From contig CAWJKX010000160.1 of NCBI GenBank assembly GCA_963843065.1, positions 1-19,925 on the forward strand: DNA of 19,925 nt, given 5' to 3'. Shown here piece after piece: positions 1 to 8,050 of this stretch (position 1 is its first letter; every line of letters starts with the position of its first letter). Source of the stretch: JAGVPT01 sp963843065. Its GTDB lineage: Bacteria > Bacteroidota > Ignavibacteria > UBA10030 > UBA8401. A model generated the notes under the pieces. It saw nothing but the letters and a program-made list of their open reading frames with translations. It was not told where the DNA came from and ran no database searches. A program made the position numbers and the translations under genes.

Positions 1-632
1 CTATATGGGAAGTTTCATTACATCTGTACTGTAGAGCCTCAACGTGATGGCTGGCCGCATCTACACATATTGGTAGTCTCTGAAGCAATCGCGAGGTCTA
101 AGCCATTGGCTTTTGTAAAACATCTTTGGGAAGATAAGTATCATATGGGCTATGCCTATGTTTCTGTAAAGAATAAGGGGAAAAACAAATTGATTCGCGA
201 TGCACGTCAAGGGATTCTCTATGCTACAAAATACATGTGGAAGGGATTAGAGAATTTCGGCGACAATAAAAAGCTCATATCCTGTAGTAAAGGCGCGTTA
301 GCGCCGGTTCGCACAATCTCTACGAGACATATCAGGACGTGTTCCTGCAATCTCAACTGGAAGTCTTCAGCCTGACGTACGAAACCATCGACGAATCTCA
401 CAAAAATCGCTTGATGGCCCTTATCCAAAATCGCCTCAGTAATGAGCATTGGATTTATGTCGATTCCCGCAAACCGCTCCACTGGAGATCGAGAGATTTT
501 TATCGCGCATTGGGCGGTTCGTACCTCGCAAAGGCTAGGCGTGCGCTCTGGTTTTTTGCACGGAATTGTTACAGACGCCTTAGGATATTGATACAGTTGA
601 GAAGCAAAGAGAATGTGCAGTATTCTCTTTGA
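1..632 (+). pseudogene. HUH-type rolling-circle replication initiator remnant (5' end off window, frame broken)
   Basis: Frame 1 is open from the window edge and shows the sequence W-PHLHIL near base 55, which fits the HUH metal-binding motif of rolling-circle replication and mobilisation endonucleases. It also shows YATKYMWKG near base 229, which fits the catalytic-tyrosine Y-x-x-K motif. After about base 290 the sensible protein continues in frame 3, in phase with NLYETYQDVF, and runs to a TGA at 630-632. One missing base near 289-297 explains the switch. Restored, the visible part is about 210 residues and the N-terminus is missing. Such proteins nick an origin strand and stay covalently bound to it. 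I see the motifs directly; the family assignment is inferred from motif order and spacing. It could derive from a plasmid, a microvirus-like phage or another HUH element. The frame break suggests a dead remnant or an indel error. Confidence 0.55.
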
Positions 633-738
633 CATCATCAGCGTCGAGAATCTTAGGTTTCTTGGGAAGCACAGGGGCATATTTCTTCACAATGCGTGGC
701 CCGTCTTTAGAGATAATGCAAAGTCTATATGTTGGAGA

Positions 739-766
739 TTGATTCACACGATTGTTCACATATAAT
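739..766 (+). promoter_or_regulatory. Candidate sigma70-type promoter for the glycan cluster
   Basis: A perfect TATAAT lies at 761-766, with TTGATT (4 of 6 to TTGACA) at 739-744, giving a 16-base spacer. It sits about 50 bases before the first glycosyltransferase start and just after the broken replication gene, so it is well placed to start the cluster transcript. This is a match by eye only. Confidence 0.4.
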
Positions 767-799
767 CATGTTTATGGTCTATTCTGCATCATTGATTTT

Positions 800-806
800 A
801 GGAGGT
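800..806 (+). promoter_or_regulatory. Strong Shine-Dalgarno site for the 814 gene
   Basis: AGGAGGT lies 7 bases before the ATG at 814. It is among the best ribosome binding sites in the window and fixes the start of the first glycosyltransferase. Confidence 0.8.
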
Positions 807-813
807 CAAGTAC

Positions 814-1979
814 ATGACATCGAATAGGCCAATTCGCGTATTGCACTGCTTCGGCAGTTTGGGAAAGGGAGGAATAGAAACCTGGCTGATAAATATTTTG
901 CGACTCCGTCCCGATGAACTCGAGTTCGACTTCTTGCTTGGCACATTGGGCGGGGCCTATGAGGCGGAAGCGAGAAGCTACGGATGCCACATTTACCAAG
1001 CTCCTCCGATTCGACAGTTGAATAACTCTCTCCGCTTTCTTGGACAGACTCTCGCCTCGAATTCGTACAACGTACTACATTGCCATGGAGAAGAGTTCAT
1101 GGGCGACTTTATAAAGGTTGCGTTCAACGCCGGTGTCCCCGTTCGGGTGGCCCATTGCCATGGCACCGCATTGGCCCGCGGAAAAAAAAACGCGGAGATG
1201 ATGCTACGCACGCTTAGATTCCGGACACTGGACCGAATGCGCATAATGAACTATGCGACAGACATCGTCGCAGCCAGCAATGATTCTGGAAGATTTTTGA
1301 TGGGGCGTCACTGGAAATCCGATCCCAGATGTAGGGCACTATATTGCGGGGTCCCTCTGGCAGATTTTGAAAACGCGCTGATACGCTGGACGCGGGCTGA
1401 TTTTCGTGCATCGCAGGGAATCCCGCAAGATGCAATTGTGCTCGGTCATGCGGGAAGCATGGGGCCCGCCCCGTTAAGAACCATTATTTTCTTCTCGAGA
1501 TATTCAGAGAACTGGCGAGGCGTGATAATCGCTATTTGTTATACATGGCGGGTGACGGTCCATTACGTCCTGGCATTGCAAAGGCGGTGCATCATTATGG
1601 TCTGCAAGGTCGTACTCTCATGCCCGGGCTATGTAACGATGTTCCTTCGCTCATGGTTCATGGATTCGATGTTCATATCCTCCCGTCCCTTCAGGAGGGT
1701 TTGCCTGTAGTCGGGCTTGAAGCTGTAGCCAGCGGGCTTTATACGGTTTGTTCCGACACGATCACAAAGGATTTTACCGAATTCTTTTCGCAGCGTGTTA
1801 TGCCGGTTTCACTCGCGGCCAATCCGTCGGTTTGGGCCGACAAGGTTGAAGAAGCGGTTCGGATGAGAATCACGGTCGCTGAAGGAGTTGCGCTCATGAA
1901 GAACAGTCCTTTTTCAATTCAGGCATCTCTGAACAACATGCTCGGCATGTATCAACACCGGCTCCAATCGGGTTGTTGA
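814..1979 (+). pseudogene. GT4 family glycosyltransferase (EpsF-like), split by a single-base frame change
   Basis: The 5' part (814 to about 1472, frame 1) has the GT4 N-terminal signature GSLGKGGIETW near residue 14 and a run of Rossmann-type segments ending in GHAGSMGPAP. The 3' part continues in another frame with VKNHYFLLEIFRELARRDN, then MAGDGPLRP and EGLPVVGLE, the E-x7-E motif of retaining GT4 enzymes. It ends at the TGA 1977-1979. Adding one C to the CCCC run at 1470-1473 restores one 388-residue protein, the usual family length. The family moves a sugar from a nucleotide donor to a lipid-linked acceptor on the cytoplasmic face. The intact start, strong ribosome site and well-conserved halves argue that the break is recent or a base-calling error. 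An A9 run at 1182-1190 is a second slippage-prone spot but is in frame here. Confidence 0.8.
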
Positions 1980-2052
1980 GAAGCGAGTTCTATCTGAGGA
2001 GCCTCCTCTATCGCTGCAATCCTCCAATTCTTCCGAAGCATAAAACGTATTC

Positions 2053-3132
2053 ATGCTGATCTATTTGATAGTGCTTGTTATTGTCGTCTCGGCAGTTTAC
2101 GCAGCAAGGCGATCGAAGTCCGCCGTGATATCATGGTTTCTTATAGGAATTGCCCTGGCGACGATGGTTCTAACAGGGGGACTGCGGGATCGAACTGTTG
2201 GTACGGATACGGGATATTATGTGATGGATTTTGACCATGTGCGAACTTTTGCATCTGTCATCGCTAATGGCCGTGAGAAGGGAGAGTATGGGTTTTGGAT
2301 CCTGGTATGGCTGGTGCATTTATTTTCCGATCAATATGTCTATTTCCTTCTTGCTGTCACCTTGGTTTTCGTCATATGCCATCTCTGGGCGATGGATTTA
2401 TATTCAAAGCAAATTGAAATTTCTTTTTTCTTTTTCATCACGGCCGGCATATATGTCACCTGCTTCAATGCGGAACGGCAGGCTGTTGCCTGTGCCATTT
2501 ATGCTTTGGCAGTGGGTCCGTTGATAAAAGGTAATTTCAAGAAATATCTTGGTTGGGTACTTGTTGCATCCCTATTTCACCAAACAGCGCTCGTAGCGAT
2601 TCCAGCCTATTTTGTCATGCGCAGACCGGTTACTGCAAGAAATTATGCAATCATCGCATTGATAGGAATCGTGACAGTTGTTTTTTTCCATGGGATAATG
2701 AGTGTTGCCACAGGTTTTGGGAAATCTTATTCTGACTACACGAGTCATACTGAAACCGAAGGTGCCGGATATACCACAATAGCAGTTGATGTCTTAACGG
2801 CAGCTTTTTTTGTCTTTTTTAGAAAATCGATTCATATCTACCGCGACGAATACGATCTCTTTCTTAATATGTTTCTCTTCGCTTTCATGATTGAAATTGT
2901 TACGGTGTTTTTGGGTACAGACCCCTCCGGTCTCCGGCGTCTTACATATTATTTCGCCCTGAGCCCGCTTTTCGTCTGGCCGATTATATTTAAAAATCTC
3001 AACGATCGGTTATCAAAGTTTGTAGTCGGCTATTCCTTCGTAGTTTGTTATATGACCTACTTTGTCCTGACCACTCAAAAATTCAGCAACCTCGTTCCTT
3101 ATATGTTTAATTCATCTGTTTTCACCCGATGA
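2053..3132 (+). CDS. EpsG/Wzy-like polysaccharide polymerase
   Basis: This 359-residue protein is almost entirely hydrophobic, with about nine or ten likely membrane spans. It carries features of the EpsG family: LRDRTVGTDTGYY at residues 44-56 after the second span, an EYGFWILVWLVHLF segment at 78-91, NAERQ at 139-143 and FHQTAL at 175-180. EpsG-like proteins are thought to polymerise polysaccharide repeat units at the outer face of the inner membrane, as Wzy does. No clear Shine-Dalgarno site precedes the ATG, but the first span begins at residue 2 and no better start is visible. It lies 73 bases after the split GT4 and 26 bases before the GT2, consistent with one operon. The family call is firm; the exact linkage made is unknown. 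Confidence 0.8.
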   Translation: MLIYLIVLVIVVSAVYAARRSKSAVISWFLIGIALATMVLTGGLRDRTVGTDTGYYVMDFDHVRTFASVIANGREKGEYGFWILVWLVHLFSDQYVYFLLAVTLVFVICHLWAMDLYSKQIEISFFFFITAGIYVTCFNAERQAVACAIYALAVGPLIKGNFKKYLGWVLVASLFHQTALVAIPAYFVMRRPVTARNYAIIALIGIVTVVFFHGIMSVATGFGKSYSDYTSHTETEGAGYTTIAVDVLTAAFFVFFRKSIHIYRDEYDLFLNMFLFAFMIEIVTVFLGTDPSGLRRLTYYFALSPLFVWPIIFKNLNDRLSKFVVGYSFVVCYMTYFVLTTQKFSNLVPYMFNSSVFTR

Positions 3133-3158
3133 AGCGTTTATCGTATAAGTGAGACACG

Positions 3159-4052
3159 ATGTCTATCACAATTGGAATTCCGTTCTATAATGCAGAATTG
3201 TATCTGGCAGATGCGATCCGTTCAATTTTTGCACAGACCTATCAGGATTGGGAACTCATTCTTGTCGATGACGGTTCCACCGACCGGTCGCTTGAGATCG
3301 CCCGGTCAGTGAAAGACCGCCGGGTTCGCGTTATCACTGATGGCCGGAACAGGCGTTTGCCGTCTCGGCTGAACCAGATCGCCGCCGAAGCCAGATATGA
3401 CCTTGTAGGCCGGATGGACGCTGACGATCTTATCTCACCAAGCCGTTTTGAGAAGCAAGTGGCGTTTCTGAACAACCACCCCGAAGTAGATTTGGTAACG
3501 AGTGGGATATGCTCGATCACTAATAGCAAACGTCCAGTCGGCTTAAGAACTGACTCTGGCGATGACTCTATTACAGGGCGCAATCTTGTTCTTGGGCGCC
3601 ATCCAATTTGCCATGCTGCAATACTGGGCAGGAAATCGTGGTTCGCTCGAAATAAGTATGATGAGACACTTGATGGAGGCGACTATGAATTGTGGATTCG
3701 TGCCTTTTCAAAGAACGATCTGAAAATTCATGTAATAAAAGAACCCCTTTATTATTACCGGGAAGAAAACAGCGTCACGGCAAAGAAGAATCTCATTCAA
3801 TACTCAATCCAGCGTCAAGCGTACAAGAAATACGGACCTTTGTGGTTTAATAACTGGGAAATCGCACTTCTGACTATTAAATCGCATTTCAAAGGAATGG
3901 TTGTGCTTATTCTATCGGCCTTAAGGATGACTGATGTTCTGATCAGGCGGAGAAACATCCCTGCCGCCGAAAGTACTCTGTTTGATTTTTTCAACATAGA
4001 AATCCAGCAAATATCTCAGACAATCGTACCTGGAATCGATTCTGCCCGATAG
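3159..4052 (+). CDS. GT2 family glycosyltransferase
   Basis: The 297-residue protein begins with the standard GT-A fold signature: IGIPFYNAELYLADAIRSI at residues 5-23, then LILVDDGSTD at 33-42. The metal and nucleotide-binding DxD region is MDADD at 86-90, and the acceptor-side motif GGDYELWIRAF lies at 173-183. These mark an inverting GT2 enzyme that transfers a sugar from a nucleotide donor to a growing lipid-linked glycan in the cytoplasm. No membrane span is evident apart from a short hydrophobic stretch near residue 246. It starts 26 bases after the polymerase and stops 10 bases before the next glycosyltransferase, so co-transcription is likely. Donor and acceptor sugars cannot be told from sequence. 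Confidence 0.9.
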   Translation: MSITIGIPFYNAELYLADAIRSIFAQTYQDWELILVDDGSTDRSLEIARSVKDRRVRVITDGRNRRLPSRLNQIAAEARYDLVGRMDADDLISPSRFEKQVAFLNNHPEVDLVTSGICSITNSKRPVGLRTDSGDDSITGRNLVLGRHPICHAAILGRKSWFARNKYDETLDGGDYELWIRAFSKNDLKIHVIKEPLYYYREENSVTAKKNLIQYSIQRQAYKKYGPLWFNNWEIALLTIKSHFKGMVVLILSALRMTDVLIRRRNIPAAESTLFDFFNIEIQQISQTIVPGIDSAR

Positions 4053-4062
4053 GCGCGCGCTT

Positions 4063-5268
4063 ATGGTCAAAATTCTCTATGTAACACGCGTTCCGCTGAC
4101 TGCAGTTCGCTTTGTCCTCCCTTTGGCGAAGAGAATGCGCGAACGTGGGAACATAGTGGAGTTTGCCTTTGGTCCGGGTGTTGGTATACGCGAAATGGAT
4201 GCATCGGGATTTCCCTATACGACACTGTCGATGGAGAAGATGTCAAGATCTCCTGCAAACTTTCGCGTACTAAATCAGTTGAGCAACGTCATCCGAGCAG
4301 GGCGATTCGAGGTCGTCCACACCTACTCACCGGTGATAGGTGTCTACGGGCGGCTTGCAGCATACAAGGCAGGAAGACCTCTTGTTATTCATTCGGTGAT
4401 AGGTTCTTTGCTGGCACGAGGCGTTCCCTATTCACATCGCCTCCTCTTTATCGCAAGTGAGCTGGCCACGTCTCATATGGTCGACCTCTTCATTACGCTC
4501 AATGATGCAGATGCGCGCGCAATGGTGAAATACCGGCTTGCGTCGGCAGAAAAGGTTGTGTCATTGAAATACGAGTACGGCGTTAATCTTAATGATTTCA
4601 GTCCGGAGAGAGTCGATCGGCGTGAGCTTGAAGAAGTTCGTGCGAAGCTTGGCCTCGAAGAAGGTACACCGGTAATCGGTTTTGTAGGGCGCATGATCGC
4701 TGCCAAAGGAATCATTGATCTGTTTGACGCGTACCGCATTATTCGAGAGAACGGCGTAAGTGCAAAACTGCTCTATGTCGGGGATGTTCTTACCACCGAC
4801 AAGGACCATCAGTCGTTTGAAAAGTTGAAAAAATTGGTCAGGGATGCCGGCCTTGAGAAGGATGTTATATTCCGTGGATTTCAAAACGACATCCCTTTCA
4901 ATATCTCTTTGATGGATGTTGTTGTCCATCCATCCCACCACGAAGGATTCCCCCGCATTCCGGTAGAGGCTGGTGCGATGGGAAAACCTTCGGTCTGCAC
5001 TGCGGTTTCTGGAGCGGAGGTAGCTGTCGATCACGGTAAGACTGGTTTCATTGTCCCCATCAGGAATCCGAAACACCTTGCAGAGGCAATCATGAAAGTT
5101 ATTGCGGATTCTTTATTTGCACACTCGATGGGGGACAAGGCCAGGCAGCATGTCTTGGAGTTCTTTGATGAAAACAAGATAGTCGACGAACAAATGAACA
5201 TTTATGAAAAGTTCTTTATGAGGAAGAAAGGAATCTCTGTGTCTAACCCTTCGCCGTTCGCACAGTGA
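4063..5268 (+). CDS. GT4 family glycosyltransferase
   Basis: This is a full-length 401-residue GT-B fold enzyme. The N-terminal domain starts VKILYVTRVPLTAVRFVLP, and the linker to the donor domain is GFVGRMIAAKGI at residues 206-217. The donor-site E-x7-E motif is EGFPRIPVE at 294-302, preceded by HPSHH. The GKTGFIVP loop lies at 325-332. Such enzymes transfer a sugar with retention from a nucleotide donor to a lipid-linked acceptor, as in PglA and EpsD type proteins. It follows the GT2 by 10 bases. A 267-base gap follows it, so the first transcription unit may end here. The last 15 residues, rich in Ser and Pro, look like a loose tail. Confidence 0.9.
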   Translation: MVKILYVTRVPLTAVRFVLPLAKRMRERGNIVEFAFGPGVGIREMDASGFPYTTLSMEKMSRSPANFRVLNQLSNVIRAGRFEVVHTYSPVIGVYGRLAAYKAGRPLVIHSVIGSLLARGVPYSHRLLFIASELATSHMVDLFITLNDADARAMVKYRLASAEKVVSLKYEYGVNLNDFSPERVDRRELEEVRAKLGLEEGTPVIGFVGRMIAAKGIIDLFDAYRIIRENGVSAKLLYVGDVLTTDKDHQSFEKLKKLVRDAGLEKDVIFRGFQNDIPFNISLMDVVVHPSHHEGFPRIPVEAGAMGKPSVCTAVSGAEVAVDHGKTGFIVPIRNPKHLAEAIMKVIADSLFAHSMGDKARQHVLEFFDENKIVDEQMNIYEKFFMRKKGISVSNPSPFAQ

Positions 5269-5524
5269 AGGCTGTTTCTCTTCTTGCGACCGCAGGGTTC
5301 TGGTGGCAAGTGCTGTACAAAGAAGTCAACTCAATGGATATGGCCTCCTCCTAAAAATATTTTACTCACTTCAGTTTTCCAATGCCTGAAGAAATTAACT
5401 AACTTTGCATTGGCACATAAACTGGGGGCAGATCATCTACGCCAAAGCCTGAATCCTGCGAAAAGGGGTTACTTCTCGATTCTCGTCGGCTAAGGGAGGG
5501 ACTGAATTGCCTCGCAACTTTAAG

Positions 5525-5529
5525 AAGGA
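5525..5529 (+). promoter_or_regulatory. Shine-Dalgarno site choosing ATG 5536 over TTG 5530
   Basis: AAGGA ends 6 bases before the ATG at 5536, whereas the in-frame TTG at 5530 directly abuts it. This supports starting the deacetylase at 5536. Confidence 0.6.
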
Positions 5530-5535
5530 TTGATT

Positions 5536-6204
5536 ATGAAGATCATGGTGATTGCAACGCACGCTGACGATGAAATTCTTGGTTGTGGGGGGACTATCGC
5601 AAGGCATACTGCATATGGCGATGAGGTCCACGTTTTGGTTGTCACGCGCGGCGCAGAAGACATTTTTTCGGCCAAGGAAAATGCTGTTACTCGAGCGGAA
5701 CTTAAACGTGCTCACAAATTGGTAGGAATTAAAGGAAGCTACTTTCTGGATTTCCCGGCGCCGAAGTTGGATAACGTGCCCAATCACAAGATTGCTGATG
5801 AGATCAAGAAAGTGCTCTCTTCAGTCAAGCCTTCGATTGTCTATTTGCCGCATCGTGGTGATATCCATGTGGACCATAAAGCAGTCTACAACGCCACACT
5901 TGTTGCAGCACGACCGACGCAGGGGGATTACATTAAGAAGTTACTGAGTTATGAGACGCTATCAGAAACAGACTGGGCTTCGCCGTCGGCTGAGGATGCG
6001 TTCGTCCCAACTGTCTATGTGGACATCTCTTCTCATATCGAGACTAAACTGAAGGCTATGGATTGCTACCGGTCGCAATTAAAGGCCCCTCCTCATCCCC
6101 GCTCATTAGATGCTTTGAGAGCTCTCGCCCGGCTTCGCGGAAGCACGGTAGGATTCGAGTGGGCTGAAGCTTTCATGCTTGTTCGCGAAAAAATCGGTGA
6201 ATAA
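5536..6204 (+). CDS. PIG-L/LmbE family deacetylase, copy 1
   Basis: The 222-residue protein has the zinc-site motif ATHADDEILGCGG at residues 7-19 (family form A-H-P-D-D-E; here Pro is Ala) and the second ligand motif HVDH at 111-114. H9, D12 and H114 are the expected zinc ligands. Enzymes of this family remove N-acyl groups from amino sugars, for example GlcNAc-PI, GlcNAc-Ins-P and nucleotide-linked sugars. The size matches the family. It is followed after 143 bases by a close paralogue in exact 812-base register. In this setting it probably deacetylates an N-acetylated sugar in the glycan pathway, leaving a free amine for the acyltransferase and ligase genes downstream. The substrate is inferred from context only. 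Confidence 0.85.
   Translation: MKIMVIATHADDEILGCGGTIARHTAYGDEVHVLVVTRGAEDIFSAKENAVTRAELKRAHKLVGIKGSYFLDFPAPKLDNVPNHKIADEIKKVLSSVKPSIVYLPHRGDIHVDHKAVYNATLVAARPTQGDYIKKLLSYETLSETDWASPSAEDAFVPTVYVDISSHIETKLKAMDCYRSQLKAPPHPRSLDALRALARLRGSTVGFEWAEAFMLVREKIGE
5746..6198 (+). repeat. Direct repeat unit A (3' two-thirds of deacetylase copy 1)
   Basis: This segment matches 6558-7010 at a constant 812-base offset without gaps. My hand count gives about 29 mismatches in 453 bases, roughly 94% identity. The first 210 bases of the two genes are clearly less alike. Confidence 0.85.
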
Positions 6205-6338
6205 TAACTGATTGATATTCTCTCGTCTCTTCCCCAGCATAAGTCAATTTTCATTTTTGAAGGTATCCGAAATTATCGTTGCCGAAGCAGATTTGAGCAA
6301 TCTCTGATCAGAAATGAATCAATACTTCTTGAACTATT

Positions 6339-7019
6339 GTGAAGGCTATGGATGTCTTGGTAGTCATTCCACATGCTGACGACGAAATACTTGGTTGTGG
6401 CGGGACTCTTGCTAAACACGTTGCTTGCGGCGATCATGTACATGCCCTCGTTGTTACGCGCGGTGCAAAGGAACTTTTTACTCTGAAGGAAAGAACCCGC
6501 ACTCGAGCGGAACTTAAGCGAGCTCACAAGGTGGTGGGAATCAAAGGATGTTACTTCCTGGATTTCCCGGCGCCGAAGTTGGATAACATACCCAATCACA
6601 AAATTGCTGATGAGATCAAGAAGGTGCTCTCTTCAGTCAAGCCTTCGATTGTCTATTTGCCTCATCGTGGTGATATCCATGTGGACCACAAAGCAGTCTA
6701 CAACGCGACACTTGTTGCGGCACGGCCGACGCGAGGGGATTACATTAGTAAATTACTGAGTTATGAGACGCTATCAGAAACAGACTGGGCTTCGCCGTCG
6801 GCTGAGGATGCGTTTGTCCCGACTGTCTATGTAGACATCTCTTCTCATATCGAGACTAAACTGAAGGCAATGGAATGCTACCAGTCAAAATTAAAGCCCC
6901 CTCCTCATCCCCGCTCATTAGATGCATTGAGAGCTCTTGCCCGGCTTCGCGGAAGCACGGTAGGATTCGAGTGGGCCGAGGCTTTCATGCTTGTTCGCGA
7001 AAAAATTGGTCCGATGTGA
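6339..7019 (+). CDS. PIG-L/LmbE family deacetylase, copy 2
   Basis: This is a second deacetylase of about 226 residues. It keeps all the zinc-site residues: PHADDEILGCGG with H12 and D15, and HVDH further on. Its first 70 or so residues differ from copy 1 at about a third of positions. From LDFPAPKLDN onward the two proteins differ at only about ten positions. The longest start is GTG 6339; ATG 6348 aligns exactly with the ATG of copy 1 and gives MDVLVVIPHADDE, so it is an equally good or better choice. No convincing ribosome site is seen. Divergence sits near the active-site entrance, which would fit a change in substrate choice, while the rest has been kept alike by recent duplication or gene conversion. 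Confidence 0.83.
   Translation: MKAMDVLVVIPHADDEILGCGGTLAKHVACGDHVHALVVTRGAKELFTLKERTRTRAELKRAHKVVGIKGCYFLDFPAPKLDNIPNHKIADEIKKVLSSVKPSIVYLPHRGDIHVDHKAVYNATLVAARPTRGDYISKLLSYETLSETDWASPSAEDAFVPTVYVDISSHIETKLKAMECYQSKLKPPPHPRSLDALRALARLRGSTVGFEWAEAFMLVREKIGPM
6558..7010 (+). repeat. Direct repeat unit B (3' two-thirds of deacetylase copy 2)
   Basis: This is the partner of 5746-6198. The two form an imperfect tandem repeat with an 812-base period. Similarity stops at the stop codons, so the spacer after each gene is unrelated. Confidence 0.85.
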
Positions 7020-7257
7020 GTGCAGTATCGGTTAACCGCCGGCGATTATGCGGGATGTACATTTCGACGCCCATTATATTTCAGAAAACAAAACCGAAAT
7101 TTACACGTTCATGACTGACGGCATCGGGATGGTCTCATTCGATTTGAGATCTTGTTATTCGGTTCATATTATAGTATCCTTTGCCGTTGAGCTTTCAGGC
7201 GGTTTGAGGAAAGCTGCAGAATTAACGCAATACCCAAGCTCGTGAAATGGAGACAGT

Positions 7258-7965
7258 GTGGACAAATTAAGTAGAACATCCCGTTTAGTCATCATAGGTG
7301 CCGGGGGGCATGCCAGGTCGATTGCTGCGCTTCTTCTTGCTTCGTCCCTGAAGCATGAAGAATTTCACCTGGAAGGATTCCTGGATGACAATCCCGATTT
7401 GTTGAACACACGCATTTTTGATAGGCCTGTGTTGGGCTCTTTCGCTGACCTGGTGAAAATACCGCACGACGCGGTAGTCATTGGAATAGGGAACAACAAA
7501 ATCCGCTACCACCTCTTTGATCTCCATGCATCGCGAGGTGAAAAATTCGCGACCATTATTCATCCCTCGGCGGTGATAGGTACTAATGTAAAGGTTGGGA
7601 TGGGAACAGTGGTATTTGCCAGAGTTATGGTAAATGCTGATGCCACGATAGGCGACAACGTGATTCTCAGTGCAGGCTGCACTGTTGGCCACGATTGTGT
7701 TATTGCCTCGCATTCGCGCATAGATAGCGGAGCTCATCTTGGAGGCACGGTGCATGTTGGAGAAGGGGCATGGATCGGCGCTGGCAGCACGATTATCCAC
7801 AAAAGAAAAATTGGCGACTGGACGACCTTAGAAACCAGAACCGTCATAGTACAAGACGCGGCATCTCATGCCACCATTTCGGGCGTTCCGGGGAGAATAC
7901 AGATGCAATCAAAAATGGGTCAAAGCCCTAAAGCTGGCGGCCGCAATTTAAACATCAGGCAATAA
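7258..7965 (+). CDS. NeuD/PglD-like sugar O/N-acyltransferase with altered active site
   Basis: The 235-residue protein starts at GTG 7258 with GGAGA at 7249-7253 as ribosome site. It has the Rossmann-like N-terminal part of the NeuD/PglD family (LVIIGAGGHAR at 10-20, GFLDDNP at 40-46) and a C-terminal left-handed beta-helix of hexapeptide repeats. The family acetylates amino sugars using acetyl-CoA. The helix base His is present (GHDC, H145), but the position matching the second acetyl-CoA-site His of PglD is Arg (R154). The usual GGGA turn, present in the neighbouring paralogue, reads LETR (191-194). The last 20 residues form a Gly/Lys/Gln-rich tail. It may have changed acyl donor, weak activity, or a structural role beside the fused paralogue at 8051. 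Confidence 0.8.
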   Translation: MDKLSRTSRLVIIGAGGHARSIAALLLASSLKHEEFHLEGFLDDNPDLLNTRIFDRPVLGSFADLVKIPHDAVVIGIGNNKIRYHLFDLHASRGEKFATIIHPSAVIGTNVKVGMGTVVFARVMVNADATIGDNVILSAGCTVGHDCVIASHSRIDSGAHLGGTVHVGEGAWIGAGSTIIHKRKIGDWTTLETRTVIVQDAASHATISGVPGRIQMQSKMGQSPKAGGRNLNIRQ

Positions 7966-8050
7966 CCGGTCGCCGCTCAAAGACCTGAAGTCGGATTTTT
8001 TAGCCACAATCGAGCCTTAGCAATCCAAAGAAATCAAGAATAGGCGGAAG

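Noticed and set aside
219..680. 153-codon minus-strand open frame over the replication gene remnant
   Set aside because: It is the antisense of a region whose + strand shows HUH replication motifs; no independent motif is seen.
1182..1217. A AAA AAC slippery heptamer that could cause programmed -1 frameshifting into the frame of the downstream half-gene
   Set aside because: After a -1 shift here the new frame meets a TAG at 1215-1217, and the original frame is clearly glycosyltransferase up to about 1470, so slippage here cannot join the two halves.
4561..5076. 171-codon minus-strand open frame within the second GT4
   Set aside because: It is a shadow of an intact, motif-rich + strand gene.
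5284..5493. 69-codon open frame between the second GT4 and the first deacetylase
   Set aside because: There is no recognisable motif or ribosome site, and its composition is unlike the neighbouring proteins; it is treated as chance.
7048..7245. 65-codon open frame before the NeuD-like gene
   Set aside because: It lacks a ribosome site and any family resemblance. The region more likely acts only as a spacer.
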